Part shown: one piece after another, positions 53,452-63,853 of the stretch
How the letters are laid out: every line of letters starts with the position of its first letter
Position numbering within the stretch: position 1 is the first letter of the stretch
Assembly: GCF_003150675.1 (NCBI RefSeq)
Contig: NZ_QGGB01000007.1
Span: 62,001 to 126,000 of the forward strand
Length of the DNA: 64,000 bases
DNA from: Rhodohalobacter mucosus
Lineage (GTDB): Bacteria > Bacteroidota > Rhodothermia > Balneolales > Balneolaceae
Direction of reading: 5' to 3'
The notes under the pieces: model-generated
What the model was told of the DNA's origin: nothing
Database searches by the model: none
What the model saw: only the letters and a program-made list of their open reading frames with translations
Translations under genes and position numbers: made by a program

Positions 53452-54579
53452 ATGACTGAAATTCGTGTAGCACTATTTACCGGGAACTACCATCATGTAC
53501 GCGACGGCGTATCTCTTACACTCAACAGATTGGTGGCCTACCTGATGGAAAATGGCGTGAAAGTACTGGTTTTAGGCCCAACTATTGAAAATCCCGCCCT
53601 GAAACATAACGGTACCCTTGTTCCGGTTCCCTCTATTCGGCTTCCGGGCAGGCCTGAATACAGGATCACCACATCGTTTCCGGCTGAAGCGCAAAAGGAG
53701 CTGGAGCAGTTCAGCCCCACTCTGGTGCACATTGCCACACCCGACCTGCTGGGTTTTAAAGCACTGAAATGGGCTGAAAAGAACGAGGTGCCCGTTGTAT
53801 CATCATACCACACCCATTTTACAAGCTATCTGAAATACTACAAATTATCTCTTATTGAACCATTTCTGTGGAAGTACCTGAAATGGTTTTATGCGCGATG
53901 CAGGCACCTCTATGTGCCCACTCCTTCAATGGCTGAATGGCTGAAGGAAAAGGGCGTTGAATGCGAACTTAAAATATGGGCAAGGGGGATTGAAAGCTCA
54001 GAGTTCAGCCCCCAGAATAGAGACCTCTCGTGGAGAAGATCGAACGGATTTGAGGATGATGATCTTGTCATCACCTTTGTATCGAGGCTTGTTTGGGAGA
54101 AAAACCTAAGATTGTTTGCAGATGTAGTAAAACGGCTGATGGAGAAATATGACAATGTGAAAGCATTGATTGTTGGAGACGGTCCTGCAGCTGATGAATT
54201 AAAGAAGATGTTCCCCGAAGCGGTATATGCAGGATTTCTGAAGGGGGAGAATCTCTCCAAAGCGTATGCGGGAAGCGATATATTCTTTTTCCCATCCGAC
54301 ACAGAGACATTTGGCAATGTTACCCTTGAGGCCATGGCAAGCGGCCTGCCCTGCGTTGTGGCCAATGCTGCCGGCAGTAAATCGCTGGTGCAAAACAGCG
54401 TAAATGGTTATCTGCTTCCGGTTGAGGAACCGGAAGCATTTTATACAGCCCTGGAAAAATTAATATTGGATGATCAGCTGAGAGAGGAAATGGGGGAAAA
54501 ATCGGTTGATATGGCACAAAATTACTCCTGGGAATCGATTAACGGTAAACTGCTTGAATACTACAGGCAGGTTGTCTGA
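53452..54579 (+). CDS. GT4 family glycosyltransferase
   Basis: 375 residues, GT-B fold. The N-domain starts VALFTGNYHHVRDGVSLTLNRLVAYL with the Gly loop. The C-domain has VSRLVWEKNLRLFADVV and IVGDGPAADELK. The E-x7-E motif is in SDTETFGNVTLEAMASGLPCVV (donor binding). It resembles the MgtA/PimB-type alpha-glycosyltransferases that act on lipid acceptors. The next GT4 gene starts 20 bp later. A lipid-glycosylation role is inferred from the SPT neighbourhood. Confidence 0.88.
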   Translation: MTEIRVALFTGNYHHVRDGVSLTLNRLVAYLMENGVKVLVLGPTIENPALKHNGTLVPVPSIRLPGRPEYRITTSFPAEAQKELEQFSPTLVHIATPDLLGFKALKWAEKNEVPVVSSYHTHFTSYLKYYKLSLIEPFLWKYLKWFYARCRHLYVPTPSMAEWLKEKGVECELKIWARGIESSEFSPQNRDLSWRRSNGFEDDDLVITFVSRLVWEKNLRLFADVVKRLMEKYDNVKALIVGDGPAADELKKMFPEAVYAGFLKGENLSKAYAGSDIFFFPSDTETFGNVTLEAMASGLPCVVANAAGSKSLVQNSVNGYLLPVEEPEAFYTALEKLILDDQLREEMGEKSVDMAQNYSWESINGKLLEYYRQVV

Positions 54580-54599
54580 AAAAAGGATCGTAACAAGAT

Positions 54600-55709
54600 T
54601 TGAAAATTCTCTATATATCACATCTTCATCCACCTGCCGGAAAGCCGCTGAAAAATCTGGGCGGAATGCAGAATGTCAGTATGCAGCTGGTAAAAACGAT
54701 GGAAAAAAGAGATGACGTGGAGCTGTTTACCATTATTCATCAGGCATCCTGGAGAATGATTGGTCTGAAAACATTTCTTTTTCTGTTTACGCTTCTGTGG
54801 AAAATACCCGCTGCCATAAAAAAGCATAATCCGGACGTGATTCTGTTCTCATCGATGGTAACCGCTGCAATTCTTCCCTTCCTGTTGAAAAAACCATCTG
54901 TACCCTGTGCTACGATCAATCATGGCCAGGACGTAACTCTTCCGGTTAAAATCTATCAATGGTATTTACCCATTGTTTTCAGGCACCTTGACGGTGTAAT
55001 ATCTGTTTCGGAAGCTACCCGGAGGGCATGTATCAGTCGTGGCATGAAGCCAGAGAAAGGAGGGGTGCTTCCAAACGGCATTCATACGGACGTTCTGGCA
55101 GAGTTGCCATCAAAAGAAGATGCAAGAAAGCGCATCGAAAAAGAGTTCAATATAAATCTGAGCGGTCGTTATATTCTATTATCGGTGGGTCGCCAGGTAA
55201 AAAGAAAAGGTCATGCGTGGTTTATTGACAATGTTTTGCCAAATCTTGAATCAAATGTGATATTCTTGATTATTGGAGACGGCCCGGAACATGAAAAGAT
55301 TTGGCAGGCGAGGGAGAGAGCTGCGGGGAAACAAAATATACTGATTGCAGGTAAACAACCTGATGCGGTACTGAATGCAGCTTACGCCGCTGCAGATCTT
55401 TTTATTATGCCCAACATCCCGGTTGAGGGAGACATGGAGGGTTTTGGAATTGTATTGCTGGAGGCAAACCGTGCAGGTGTTCCGGCTGTTGCGGCCGATT
55501 TGGAGGGAATCAAAGATGTAATTGTTCAGGGAGTGAATGGTTACAGGGTCCCGAGCGGAAACGCCGAAGAGTTTGCTGAACGAATAGATGAAACCCTAAA
55601 AAATGAATTGAAAGAGCTGTCTTTAAAAGCCAGAGAATTTGTGATAAATACATTCAGCTGGAATTCGGTTGTCGATAAATATGTAACATTTCTGAAAAGA
55701 CTGAATTAA
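54600..55709 (+). CDS. GT4 family glycosyltransferase
   Basis: 369 residues beginning with TTG (KILYISHLHPPAG), the family start. It shows GGMQNVSMQL, VISVSEATRRACISRGM, VGRQVKRKGHAWFIDNVLPN and IIGDGPEHEKIW. The donor site is in EGDMEGFGIVLLEANRAGVPAVAADLEG. A membrane-proximal hydrophobic helix (LFLFTLLWKIPAA) may dock on the inner leaflet. It is in tandem with the preceding GT4, probably adding successive sugars. Confidence 0.85.
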   Translation: MKILYISHLHPPAGKPLKNLGGMQNVSMQLVKTMEKRDDVELFTIIHQASWRMIGLKTFLFLFTLLWKIPAAIKKHNPDVILFSSMVTAAILPFLLKKPSVPCATINHGQDVTLPVKIYQWYLPIVFRHLDGVISVSEATRRACISRGMKPEKGGVLPNGIHTDVLAELPSKEDARKRIEKEFNINLSGRYILLSVGRQVKRKGHAWFIDNVLPNLESNVIFLIIGDGPEHEKIWQARERAAGKQNILIAGKQPDAVLNAAYAAADLFIMPNIPVEGDMEGFGIVLLEANRAGVPAVAADLEGIKDVIVQGVNGYRVPSGNAEEFAERIDETLKNELKELSLKAREFVINTFSWNSVVDKYVTFLKRLN

Positions 55710-55793
55710 TCGCTTAACTCTGGCGTTTCGATAATTTGATAGAAACGTAATACTAGGTATATTTACCTGTTTAACAAAACGCAACACTCCGAC

Positions 55794-57038
55794 ATGGCCG
55801 ACACTACAGCCAAAACTACATATTCGAAGGTTTTTCAAAAAGCGTACGATTTTACAAAGGCTGATGAAATCAAGGAGATGGGTCTTTACCCGTATTTTAA
55901 ACCTCTTCAGGCCACCGACGGAACAATTGTTAAAATTGAGGGCCGTGATGTTATCATGGCAGGATCCAATAACTATCTGGGCCTTACCAATGATCCGCGC
56001 ACCATTAAAGCGGCTCAGGACGTAATTAAGTTTTACGGTACCGGCTGCACAGGATCAAGATACCTAAACGGCACGCTGGATCTTCACCTCGAGCTCGAGG
56101 AGAAGCTTGCTGTATTCATGAACAAAGAAGCCTGCGTACTGTTCAGTACGGGCTACCAGACCAATGAAGGGTCTATTCAGACAATTGCCGACAGAAACGA
56201 CATTATTTTTTCCGATAAGGACAATCACGCTTGTATTGTTGTGGGAACGCAGGTGTCGAATGCCAAAACTGTTCGATACCGTCACAACGATATGGACCAC
56301 CTCAGAAATCTGCTCGCAAAAGCGGATCCGGATGCAGGAAAGATTATCGTAAGTGACGGAGTGTTCTCGATGTCGGGTACGCTTGCAAAAATTCCGGAAA
56401 TGGTTCAGATTAAAAATGAGTTCGGAGCAGGCCTTTATCTTGACGATGCGCATGCAGTAGGGGTGATAGGTGAAGGTGGACGAGGTTCTGCCTCTGTATT
56501 CGGCCTGATGGATGATGTGGATCTGATCAGCGGCACATTCTCGAAGTCATTTGCTTCACTCGGCGGATTTCTGGTAGGAGACAGAACCGTTATCGAATAC
56601 ATCCGTCATAAGTCACCCGCCCATATCTTTAGTGCGAGCATGCCGCCTGCGAATGTTGCAACTGTCCTTAAATCTCTTGAAATACTGCAAGAAGAGCCAT
56701 GGAGGCTTCAGCGGCTGGAAGAGATATCTACCTACATGAGAACAAATTTGAAAGAGCTCGGATTTAATGTATGGTCGAGCCAAACCCCCATTATACCTGT
56801 TGTAATCGGTGAGATGATGAAGTGTTTCCAGTTCTGGAAAGACCTGTTCGAAGAAGGGGTGTATGTAAATGCAGTGGTGCCACCTGCTGTTCCGAGAGGA
56901 CAGGCCCTGGTGCGCACAAGTTATATGGCAACCCATACAGATGAACACCTCGACAGGATTCTCGATGCATTCCGCACCGTGGGAATAAAACATGGAATTA
57001 TTGATAAAAACGGAAAATCGCTGATAGATGTAGAGTGA
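55794..57038 (+). CDS. spt: serine palmitoyltransferase
   Basis: 414 residues of the alpha-oxoamine synthase family. The N-terminus (YSKVFQKAYDF…MGLYPYFKPLQATDG) is the soluble bacterial SPT type. ISFSTG-like CVLFSTGYQTNEGSIQTI, the DDAHAVGVIGEGGRG motif and the PLP lysine K251 in SGTFSKSFASLGGFLVGD distinguish SPT from KBL/BioF (which have GTLGKA). It condenses serine with a long acyl-CoA or acyl-ACP to start sphingolipid synthesis. The GNAT gene overlaps it by 4 bp. Confidence 0.9.
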   Translation: MADTTAKTTYSKVFQKAYDFTKADEIKEMGLYPYFKPLQATDGTIVKIEGRDVIMAGSNNYLGLTNDPRTIKAAQDVIKFYGTGCTGSRYLNGTLDLHLELEEKLAVFMNKEACVLFSTGYQTNEGSIQTIADRNDIIFSDKDNHACIVVGTQVSNAKTVRYRHNDMDHLRNLLAKADPDAGKIIVSDGVFSMSGTLAKIPEMVQIKNEFGAGLYLDDAHAVGVIGEGGRGSASVFGLMDDVDLISGTFSKSFASLGGFLVGDRTVIEYIRHKSPAHIFSASMPPANVATVLKSLEILQEEPWRLQRLEEISTYMRTNLKELGFNVWSSQTPIIPVVIGEMMKCFQFWKDLFEEGVYVNAVVPPAVPRGQALVRTSYMATHTDEHLDRILDAFRTVGIKHGIIDKNGKSLIDVE

Positions 57039-58177
57039 AGCCAGTGGACCAGGCCCCTGTAACCAACAGCATCACCATCGTTACAACGGATGCGGAGAAA
57101 AAAGAATTTATCCGTTTTCCATACCATCATTACCAGGACGAACCCTTTTGGGTCCCCCCTCTGCTGATGGAGCAGAAAAAGCTCCTTAGCACCAAAAAAA
57201 ATCCCTTCTTCAATAACGCAGAGATGGCTCTGTTTTTGGCAGAGCACAATGGAGAGCCTGCAGGCAGAATTGCAGCGATTATTGATCACAGATATAATGA
57301 ATATCACAATGAGAAGACCGGCTTTTTTGGGTTCTTCGATGTGATAGATAATCAGGGAACTGCTGACCTCCTTTTCAGAATTGCAGAAGAATGGCTTCGC
57401 GAAAGGGGTATGAATGAGGTTATGGGACCTGCCAATCCCGGCATGATGGATGAAATCGGAATACTTGTGGAGGGTTTTGAAAAGTACCCTACCATACTTA
57501 TGCCCTATCATAAGCGCTATTATGATAAAATACTGCAACAAGGAGGTTATGAGAAGGCGATGGACCTTTTTACCTATCTTGTAACGCAGGATTCGGTTGA
57601 CCGCGAGCGAGCTAACCGTGCTGTTGAAATTGTAAAAAGAAGGCTTCCTGATATACGAATCCGCCCAATCAATCTAAAAAAGATTGGTGAGGAGATTAAA
57701 ATTATCAGAAGCATATTTAATGCTGCCTGGAAAGATAACTGGGGCTTTATTCCGCTATCGGAAGAGGAATTTAATTCGCTTGCAGCTCACCTGAAAACCA
57801 TTGTGGACCCCAATTTTGCCCATGTAGCTGAAATCAACGGGGAAGCAGTGGGGTTTTCCGTGGCGCTTCCTGACTACAATCAGATTCTGAGAGATATGGA
57901 CGGAAAATTGTTTCCGTTTGGATTTCTGAAAATACTGTTGCGGAAAAAAAAGATCGATAAGATACGCACAGCACTGATGGGTGTGAAGCCGGAACATCAG
58001 GGGAAAGGAATTGATGTGCTTCTGCACCGCGAAGCTATTGAGAACGGCCTCAAACAAGGCATGTACTCTTCGGAAGTAGGCTGGATTCTGGAAAACAACG
58101 TGCAGATGATAAGGGTGGCAGAACGTATAGGCGGCGAGCTGGACAAGGTTTACCGCATGTACCGGAAAAAACTTTGA
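57035..58177 (+). CDS. GNAT-fold protein, candidate bacterial ceramide synthase
   Basis: 380 residues starting with GTG inside the SPT stop (GTGA overlap), so strict translational coupling. The first half (FIRFPYHHYQDEPFWVPPLLMEQKKLL…FFGFFDVIDNQGTADLLF) is a degenerate GNAT domain. The second contains HVAEINGEAVGFSVALPDYNQIL and ALMGVKPEHQGKGIDVLLHREAIENGL, a recognisable acyl-CoA-binding GNAT core. Bacterial ceramide synthases are of this large GNAT-like type, and coupling to SPT makes N-acylation of sphinganine (or its oxo form) the likely role. Function is inferred. Confidence 0.7.
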   Translation: MKPVDQAPVTNSITIVTTDAEKKEFIRFPYHHYQDEPFWVPPLLMEQKKLLSTKKNPFFNNAEMALFLAEHNGEPAGRIAAIIDHRYNEYHNEKTGFFGFFDVIDNQGTADLLFRIAEEWLRERGMNEVMGPANPGMMDEIGILVEGFEKYPTILMPYHKRYYDKILQQGGYEKAMDLFTYLVTQDSVDRERANRAVEIVKRRLPDIRIRPINLKKIGEEIKIIRSIFNAAWKDNWGFIPLSEEEFNSLAAHLKTIVDPNFAHVAEINGEAVGFSVALPDYNQILRDMDGKLFPFGFLKILLRKKKIDKIRTALMGVKPEHQGKGIDVLLHREAIENGLKQGMYSSEVGWILENNVQMIRVAERIGGELDKVYRMYRKKL

Positions 58178-58201
58178 CGTTGCAAGGGCGGCAATCGCCG
58201 G

Positions 58202-59371
58202 TTAGCTGAGTTTTTTACGGCGCATCTTTTCATATATGCTAAAAAGAAGATCAAAATGTTCATCTACAGTGCAGATCAAATCTTCTGCAGCCTGTAATGC
58301 TGCCTGGCAAAGCTCACTTCGATCCCGGTTTGAGATAGACAGAAGGGCTTCGGCGAGCTCATCTTGCTTACCGGTTGCATAGATTTCCGAGTACTCTTTG
58401 CCGGCAAGTTCTACAGCTCCTCCGCGGTCGGGAACCACAATTGGCAGACCGCTGCAAAGTGCTTCGGCAACGACAAGACCATATGTCTCAGCTCCTGAGC
58501 CGTGTACAAAGAAATCTGCACTTGCCAGAATATCTGCAAGATCATCCCGGTTTGAGGTAAATCCCATCAATTTTACATGGTCAGACTTGTCCGACTTATG
58601 TTTAATCCACCTCTTGAGGGGTCCGGACCCGAAAATAATAAGCCCCATCTCTTTTTTTTCAGAAGCCTTAATAAATCCATCAATAATAGTGCTGAGGCGT
58701 TTTTCAGGATGAAAGCGGCTAATGCTGACAAAGAGTGATGCATTTTCACCCAATCCAAGCTCTCTGAGTAACTTCTTTCTGAGTTCATTGCTGCGGCGCT
58801 GAGGAGAAAAAAAGGATTTATTGATGCCGAACGGTACTGCAACAGGGTTTTTGAGCCCAAATTCACGAACCCGGGCCTGAAGCCACTGTCCGCTTACAAT
58901 GGTTGCATCAAATTTGTGACTGAGACGCTTCAGGTAGTTCCAGTAAAACCCAAACATCCGGTCAACCTGATCCATAGAAATCAGGTTTCCCAATAGTGTT
59001 TGCGGATAGACGGCAACAGGGTCCTGGTGGAAAATGAGGGATTTTACCGCATCGCCCTCCCAGTTTCCCGCAAAGTGACCGCCGGTCCACGCAGATGATC
59101 CTTCCACAATGTCTGGTTTTTCCCTGTCAAGAATCCGATGTACCTCCTTTTGTCGCCAGAGAATTACATATCTGGGATCAAGCGGAAGCGGAGGCCCTTG
59201 TACCCATATCACCCGACCGCCAAAACGCTCCTCTTCTCCGGCTTCGCGGCCCGGAGCAACCACAATCATCTCATGGCCGAGTCTTGCTGCTGCCTTCAGC
59301 TTTTGATTAATATAGGTTTTAACACCGCCGCCCTGGTCGGTATAGAATTCAGCGACGTCAATTACTTTCAT
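58202..59371 (-). CDS. GT4 family glycosyltransferase
   Basis: 389 residues, convergent with the GNAT gene and only 25 bp from it. Landmarks: VAEFYTDQGGGVKTYINQKLKAA, ISRFHPEKRLSTIIDGF, LIIFGSGPLKRW, and the donor motif GAETYGLVVAEALCSGLPIVVPDRGGAVEL. It belongs to the alpha-mannosyl/glucosyltransferase-like GT4 branch. It may finish the sugar headgroup assembled by the two plus-strand GT4 enzymes. Confidence 0.85.
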   Translation of the reverse strand: MKVIDVAEFYTDQGGGVKTYINQKLKAAARLGHEMIVVAPGREAGEEERFGGRVIWVQGPPLPLDPRYVILWRQKEVHRILDREKPDIVEGSSAWTGGHFAGNWEGDAVKSLIFHQDPVAVYPQTLLGNLISMDQVDRMFGFYWNYLKRLSHKFDATIVSGQWLQARVREFGLKNPVAVPFGINKSFFSPQRRSNELRKKLLRELGLGENASLFVSISRFHPEKRLSTIIDGFIKASEKKEMGLIIFGSGPLKRWIKHKSDKSDHVKLMGFTSNRDDLADILASADFFVHGSGAETYGLVVAEALCSGLPIVVPDRGGAVELAGKEYSEIYATGKQDELAEALLSISNRDRSELCQAALQAAEDLICTVDEHFDLLFSIYEKMRRKKLS

Positions 59372-59690
59372 AGAATAATGATTGGATGGAACGGCCCGAA
59401 CGGTCTTGCGGCAGTATAATGACTCCGGTTATAAAAAGTGGTGCTGCAGGCCATTTTCCTCTATAGGGTTTACTTCTGTGACGATTGATGAAAAGTAGCG
59501 GTTTTGAATTTGTATGCAAAAGATCTCACGCAGAGAAAGATCAACCTAACCATTCATTGAGAGCATTATGAGAAATATGCAGAAGGAGATGAACGTAATT
59601 TAATGAATTATTGAAAGCGCTTTTCTTCAAATTCAGGCGAAAATTCCATACATTTTAAAACTGTAAGTAATGCGAAACCAATAGAAAAAG
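59372..59690. other. intergenic region
   Basis: About 320 bp between divergent genes. No RNA or repeat is recognised; the fumC promoter should lie in its right half. Confidence 0.5.
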
Positions 59691-61085
59691 ATGAGCGATT
59701 ACCGTATCGAGAAAGATTCCATGGGTGAAGTGAAAGTGCCTGTTAATGCTTATTATGGTGCCCAGACACAGCGTGCTTTTGAAAATTTTCCGATCAGCAG
59801 AATAAGATTCAGCCGGTCATTTATATCCGCTCTTGGCCAGATTAAAAAATGTGCAGCGGCCGTAAACTCAAAGCTTGGCTTAATTGATAAATCTGTTGCT
59901 GATGTGGTACAAGAGGCTGCCGGAGAGGTAATGGCAGGGAAATTTGACGATGACTTTGTACTCGATATTTTTCAGACCGGTTCAGGCACTTCCACGAACA
60001 TGAATGCCAACGAAATTATTGCCAGGCGTGCCAATGAATTGATTAATGATGCCGAATCGCCCATCCACCCAAACGACCATGTAAACTTCGGGCAGAGTTC
60101 AAATGATGTAATTCCGACTGCCATCCGGATTGCGGCCGTAACGGATGTGCGGAAGAATTTACTGCCGGCCCTTGAGCATCTGCATAGCACACTTCTAGAG
60201 AAGGGTGAGCAATATAAAGAGGTAGTTAAAACGGGCAGAACTCATCTGATGGATGCTATGCCGGTTACATTTCTGCAAGAATTCAGTGGATATGCCAGAC
60301 AGGTTGAGCTTGGCATGGAGAGGCTGCGTTCGGCGTTGGGCAGAATGGCTGAACTGCCACAGGGTGGAACCGCTGTCGGTACAGGAATCAATACGCATAA
60401 AGAGTTTGGCAGGCGTTTTGCGGCTGAGCTTGCATCCGAAACAGATTTCGAATTCAAAGAAGCATCCAATCATTTTGAGGCGCAGGCTACCGTGGATGCA
60501 CCGGTTGAGCTTAGTTCACAACTGAAAACCATCGCTGTCGGGCTTATGAAGATTGGCAATGATTTCAGATGGATGAATTCAGGTCCAAACAGTGGTATCG
60601 GAGAGGTTCAGCTTCAGGCCCTGCAGCCGGGTTCCTCGATCATGCCCGGAAAAGTAAATCCGGTGATTGAAGAGTCGCTCACCATGGCCTGTGCACAGGT
60701 TATCGGAAACGATACAACCATTACCGTAGCAGGTCAATCCGGTAATTTTGAACTGAATGTCATGCTTCCTGTAGTTGCGCACAATCTGCTGCAATCAATT
60801 GAAATTCTGGCTAATGCTGCAAGAAATTTTGCGGAACGTTCTGTAAAAGGTTTGAGCGTTCGCGAAGAACGGATACAGGAAATGGTTGGGAAAAACCCGA
60901 TTTTGGTAACCGCCCTGAATCCGCTGATCGGATACGACAAAGCGGCAAAAATCGCAAAGAAAGCATTTTCGGAAAACCGTGCGGTTTTTGAAGTGGCAAA
61001 AGAGATGACCGACCTGTCGGATGAGGACTTGCGCAAAGCGCTGGATCCCATGAACATGACATACGGTGGTTTCACGGAGTCGTAA
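59691..61085 (+). CDS. fumC: fumarate hydratase class II
   Basis: 464 residues, normal for class II fumarase. TGSGTSTNMNANEIIARRA (substrate loop), GQSSNDVIPTAIRI, KTGRTHLMDAMPVTFLQEF with the catalytic His, and GSSIMPGKVNPVIEESL (mobile loop with the catalytic serine) are all intact. It interconverts fumarate and malate in the TCA cycle. It is monocistronic and precedes the E1 gene, consistent with a central-carbon neighbourhood. Confidence 0.96.
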   Translation: MSDYRIEKDSMGEVKVPVNAYYGAQTQRAFENFPISRIRFSRSFISALGQIKKCAAAVNSKLGLIDKSVADVVQEAAGEVMAGKFDDDFVLDIFQTGSGTSTNMNANEIIARRANELINDAESPIHPNDHVNFGQSSNDVIPTAIRIAAVTDVRKNLLPALEHLHSTLLEKGEQYKEVVKTGRTHLMDAMPVTFLQEFSGYARQVELGMERLRSALGRMAELPQGGTAVGTGINTHKEFGRRFAAELASETDFEFKEASNHFEAQATVDAPVELSSQLKTIAVGLMKIGNDFRWMNSGPNSGIGEVQLQALQPGSSIMPGKVNPVIEESLTMACAQVIGNDTTITVAGQSGNFELNVMLPVVAHNLLQSIEILANAARNFAERSVKGLSVREERIQEMVGKNPILVTALNPLIGYDKAAKIAKKAFSENRAVFEVAKEMTDLSDEDLRKALDPMNMTYGGFTES

Positions 61086-61275
61086 AATATTTTAGGTACG
61101 GGAACAATTCTCCCTTATTTTTCTTTCTGTTGATTTTCAGAAACTTTACTTATCCGAGAAGCCGGACGAGTTAAGTACAATAAATTATTCATCAGGTTGA
61201 TACAGCATACAGGCTAAACGTTAGCCTGCGGTGCAACGGTTTAACAGGTAAATATTCAGATATAATTACTGATTT

Positions 61276-63687
61276 ATGAAGAGCAAAGAAGCATCTAACA
61301 CCACCTATTCAAAAAAACAAACCACCGAAATCCTGAATGATTTCAAACTTGCCTGTATGAGCCGCCAGATGTCGTTGCTCGGACGAAAAGAGGTGCTGAC
61401 AGGAAAAGCCAAGTTCGGAATTTTCGGCGACGGCAAGGAGCTTCCTCAGTTGGTGTTGGCAAAGTTCTTCAAAAAGGGAGATTTCCGTTCAGGATATTAC
61501 CGCGATCAGACTCTGATGATGGCAATTGGAGAACTTACAGTGGAACAGTTTTTTGCCCAGCTGTATGCCAATCCCAGTCTCGAAGAAGATCCGCATTCCG
61601 GAGGACGCCAGATGAATGCCCATTTCGCGACACGCCTGATCAATGAAGACGGTAGCTGGAAAGATCAAACCGCAACAAAAAATACATCCGCAGACCTATC
61701 TCCCACGGCCGGACAGATGCCACGACTTTTGGGTCTTGCTCAGGCATCGAAGGTGTATCGCGAAAACGAGCTTCTGAAAGACTGGAATGAATTTTCTGAT
61801 AACGGCAATGAAATCGCCTGGGGCACGATCGGAGATGCCAGTACATCGGAAGGATTGTTTTGGGAGACCGTAAATGCAGCCGGTGTACTTCAGGTGCCAA
61901 TGGTTCTCTCTGTGTGGGACGACGGTTATGGAATTTCGGTTGCTAAAAAGTACCAGACAACCAAAGAAAGTATTTCAAAGGTGCTAAGGGGATTCAAGCG
62001 AACCAAATCAGAACCTGGATTTGAGATTTTTACTGTGAAAGCATGGGATTATGAAGAACTTCTTACCACGTATCATGACGCTCAGACTGTGGCGCGCGAA
62101 GAGCATGTCCCGGTTCTGATTCATGTAGAGGATGTAACCCAGCCCCAGGGACATTCCACTTCAGGCTCTCATGAACGGTATAAAAACGAGGAACGGCTGG
62201 AATGGGAAGTTGAACACTGCTGTATAAACAAATTTAAAAATTGGATCCAGAATGAAGGGATTGCAGGCAGCAAAAAACTGCAATCAATTGAAGATGAAGC
62301 AAAAAAGGAGGTAAAAGAGGCGCAAAAAAGGGCATGGCAAACTTTCCAGGAGCCCATTAAACAGCAAAAAGAGGAGCTTCTGGCACTTTTCGATAGCCTT
62401 TTACAGACTTATGGTGATCAAAACCGGCTGACCGAGATTCAAACTCAGCTAAAAAGAAAGAATAGTCCCCTCCGCAAGGATGTGATCTCTTCGGCAAGGA
62501 GAGCTCTATTTGCATTGCGGGGTAAAGAGTCACAGGCCATGTCCGACCTTAAAAACTGGCTGGAGTCTCTGAATGAGGAAAACAATGAATTCTTTAATTC
62601 AAATCTTTACAGCGAAACGCCAAAGTCACCCGTTCATGTGGAAGAAGTGCCGCCTCAGTACGATGAGGAAGCAAAAAAGGTGGATGGCAGAATGGTTCTT
62701 CGCGATAATTTTGACACCCTGTTTGAAAAAAATCCCAATACGATTGTGTTCGGGGAGGATGTGGGAACACTCGGTGGAGTGAACCTGGGCCTTGAGGGTT
62801 TGCAGGAAAAATATGGCAAACTGCGGGTAAGCGATACCGGGATCCGTGAAGCTACAATTCTGGGACAGGGTATGGGCATGGCTCTGCGGGGTCTGCGGCC
62901 TATTGCAGAGATACAGTATCTGGATTATCTGCTCTATTGCTTTCAGGGCCTGAGCGATGATGTGGCAACGATCCGTTATCGTACTGTAGGCGGACAGGCT
63001 TATCCGCTTATTGTGAGAACAAGGGGCCACAGGCTGGAGGGAATCTGGCATTCCGGCTCACCAATGGGTGTGCTTGTAAATGGCCTTCGCGGAGTTCATG
63101 TATGCGTGCCAAGAAACCTGACTGATGCTGCAGGTTTCTACAATACCCTTTTGCAGGGAGACGACCCTGCACTGGTTATAGAGCCCCTCAACGCATACCG
63201 CCTCAAAGAAAAACTGCCCCAAAATCTTGGTGAATTTACAGTACCTCTCGGTATTCCGAAAATTATCCGGGAAGGCACGGATATTACCGTCGTATCCTAT
63301 GGCTCCACCTGTAATATTATTGAGAGCGTGCTCCCGGATCTGGAAGATGCAGGGATTTCGGTTGAACTGATTGATGTGAGGACACTACTGCCATTCGATC
63401 GCAACAACATGATCGTTGAATCACTGAAGAAAACGAATCGAATCCTTTTTGTTGACGAAGATGTGCCCGGAGGCGGTACAGGGTTTATGATGCAGCAGGT
63501 AATTGACGGGCAGGGCGGCTATCGTTATCTCGACAGCGAAGCAAAATGCCTGTCAGCTAAAGATCACCGCCCGGCATACGCATCCGACGGGGACTATTTT
63601 TCCAAACCGGCTGCCGAGGATATTATCGAAGCTATCTACGAAATCATGCATGAGGCGAACCCTGCGATGTACCCTTCAATAAGGTAA
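61276..63687 (+). CDS. fused alpha/beta E1 component of a 2-oxoacid dehydrogenase
   Basis: 803 residues that join both E1 subunits. The alpha part has the TPP motif GDASTSEGLFWETVNAAGVLQVPMV…DDGYGIS from residue 186 and the GHSTSGSHERYK loop. A charged, Lys/Glu-rich linker runs from about 345 to 455. The beta part begins near 463 (DGRMVLRDNFDTLF) with FGEDVGTLGGVNLGL, DTGIREATILGQGMGMALRGLRPIAEIQYLDYL and LIDVRTLLPFD. The substrate may be branched-chain oxoacids, pyruvate or both. E2 and E3 genes are not adjacent. Confidence 0.92.
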   Translation: MKSKEASNTTYSKKQTTEILNDFKLACMSRQMSLLGRKEVLTGKAKFGIFGDGKELPQLVLAKFFKKGDFRSGYYRDQTLMMAIGELTVEQFFAQLYANPSLEEDPHSGGRQMNAHFATRLINEDGSWKDQTATKNTSADLSPTAGQMPRLLGLAQASKVYRENELLKDWNEFSDNGNEIAWGTIGDASTSEGLFWETVNAAGVLQVPMVLSVWDDGYGISVAKKYQTTKESISKVLRGFKRTKSEPGFEIFTVKAWDYEELLTTYHDAQTVAREEHVPVLIHVEDVTQPQGHSTSGSHERYKNEERLEWEVEHCCINKFKNWIQNEGIAGSKKLQSIEDEAKKEVKEAQKRAWQTFQEPIKQQKEELLALFDSLLQTYGDQNRLTEIQTQLKRKNSPLRKDVISSARRALFALRGKESQAMSDLKNWLESLNEENNEFFNSNLYSETPKSPVHVEEVPPQYDEEAKKVDGRMVLRDNFDTLFEKNPNTIVFGEDVGTLGGVNLGLEGLQEKYGKLRVSDTGIREATILGQGMGMALRGLRPIAEIQYLDYLLYCFQGLSDDVATIRYRTVGGQAYPLIVRTRGHRLEGIWHSGSPMGVLVNGLRGVHVCVPRNLTDAAGFYNTLLQGDDPALVIEPLNAYRLKEKLPQNLGEFTVPLGIPKIIREGTDITVVSYGSTCNIIESVLPDLEDAGISVELIDVRTLLPFDRNNMIVESLKKTNRILFVDEDVPGGGTGFMMQQVIDGQGGYRYLDSEAKCLSAKDHRPAYASDGDYFSKPAAEDIIEAIYEIMHEANPAMYPSIR

Positions 63688-63853
63688 CATTGCAGGTGAA
63701 GTGCATTATGTGAATCCGTGTGAAAGCTCATTTCTCTTAATCTTCTAGGGAAAGGAAATGCCCAAATTCATCTGAGCGGATGGCTTATGTATGGAGCAGG
63801 AAGGGCATGCATTGCAGATTGACTGCTGCGCAGCTACGGAGTTATTAAATGGC

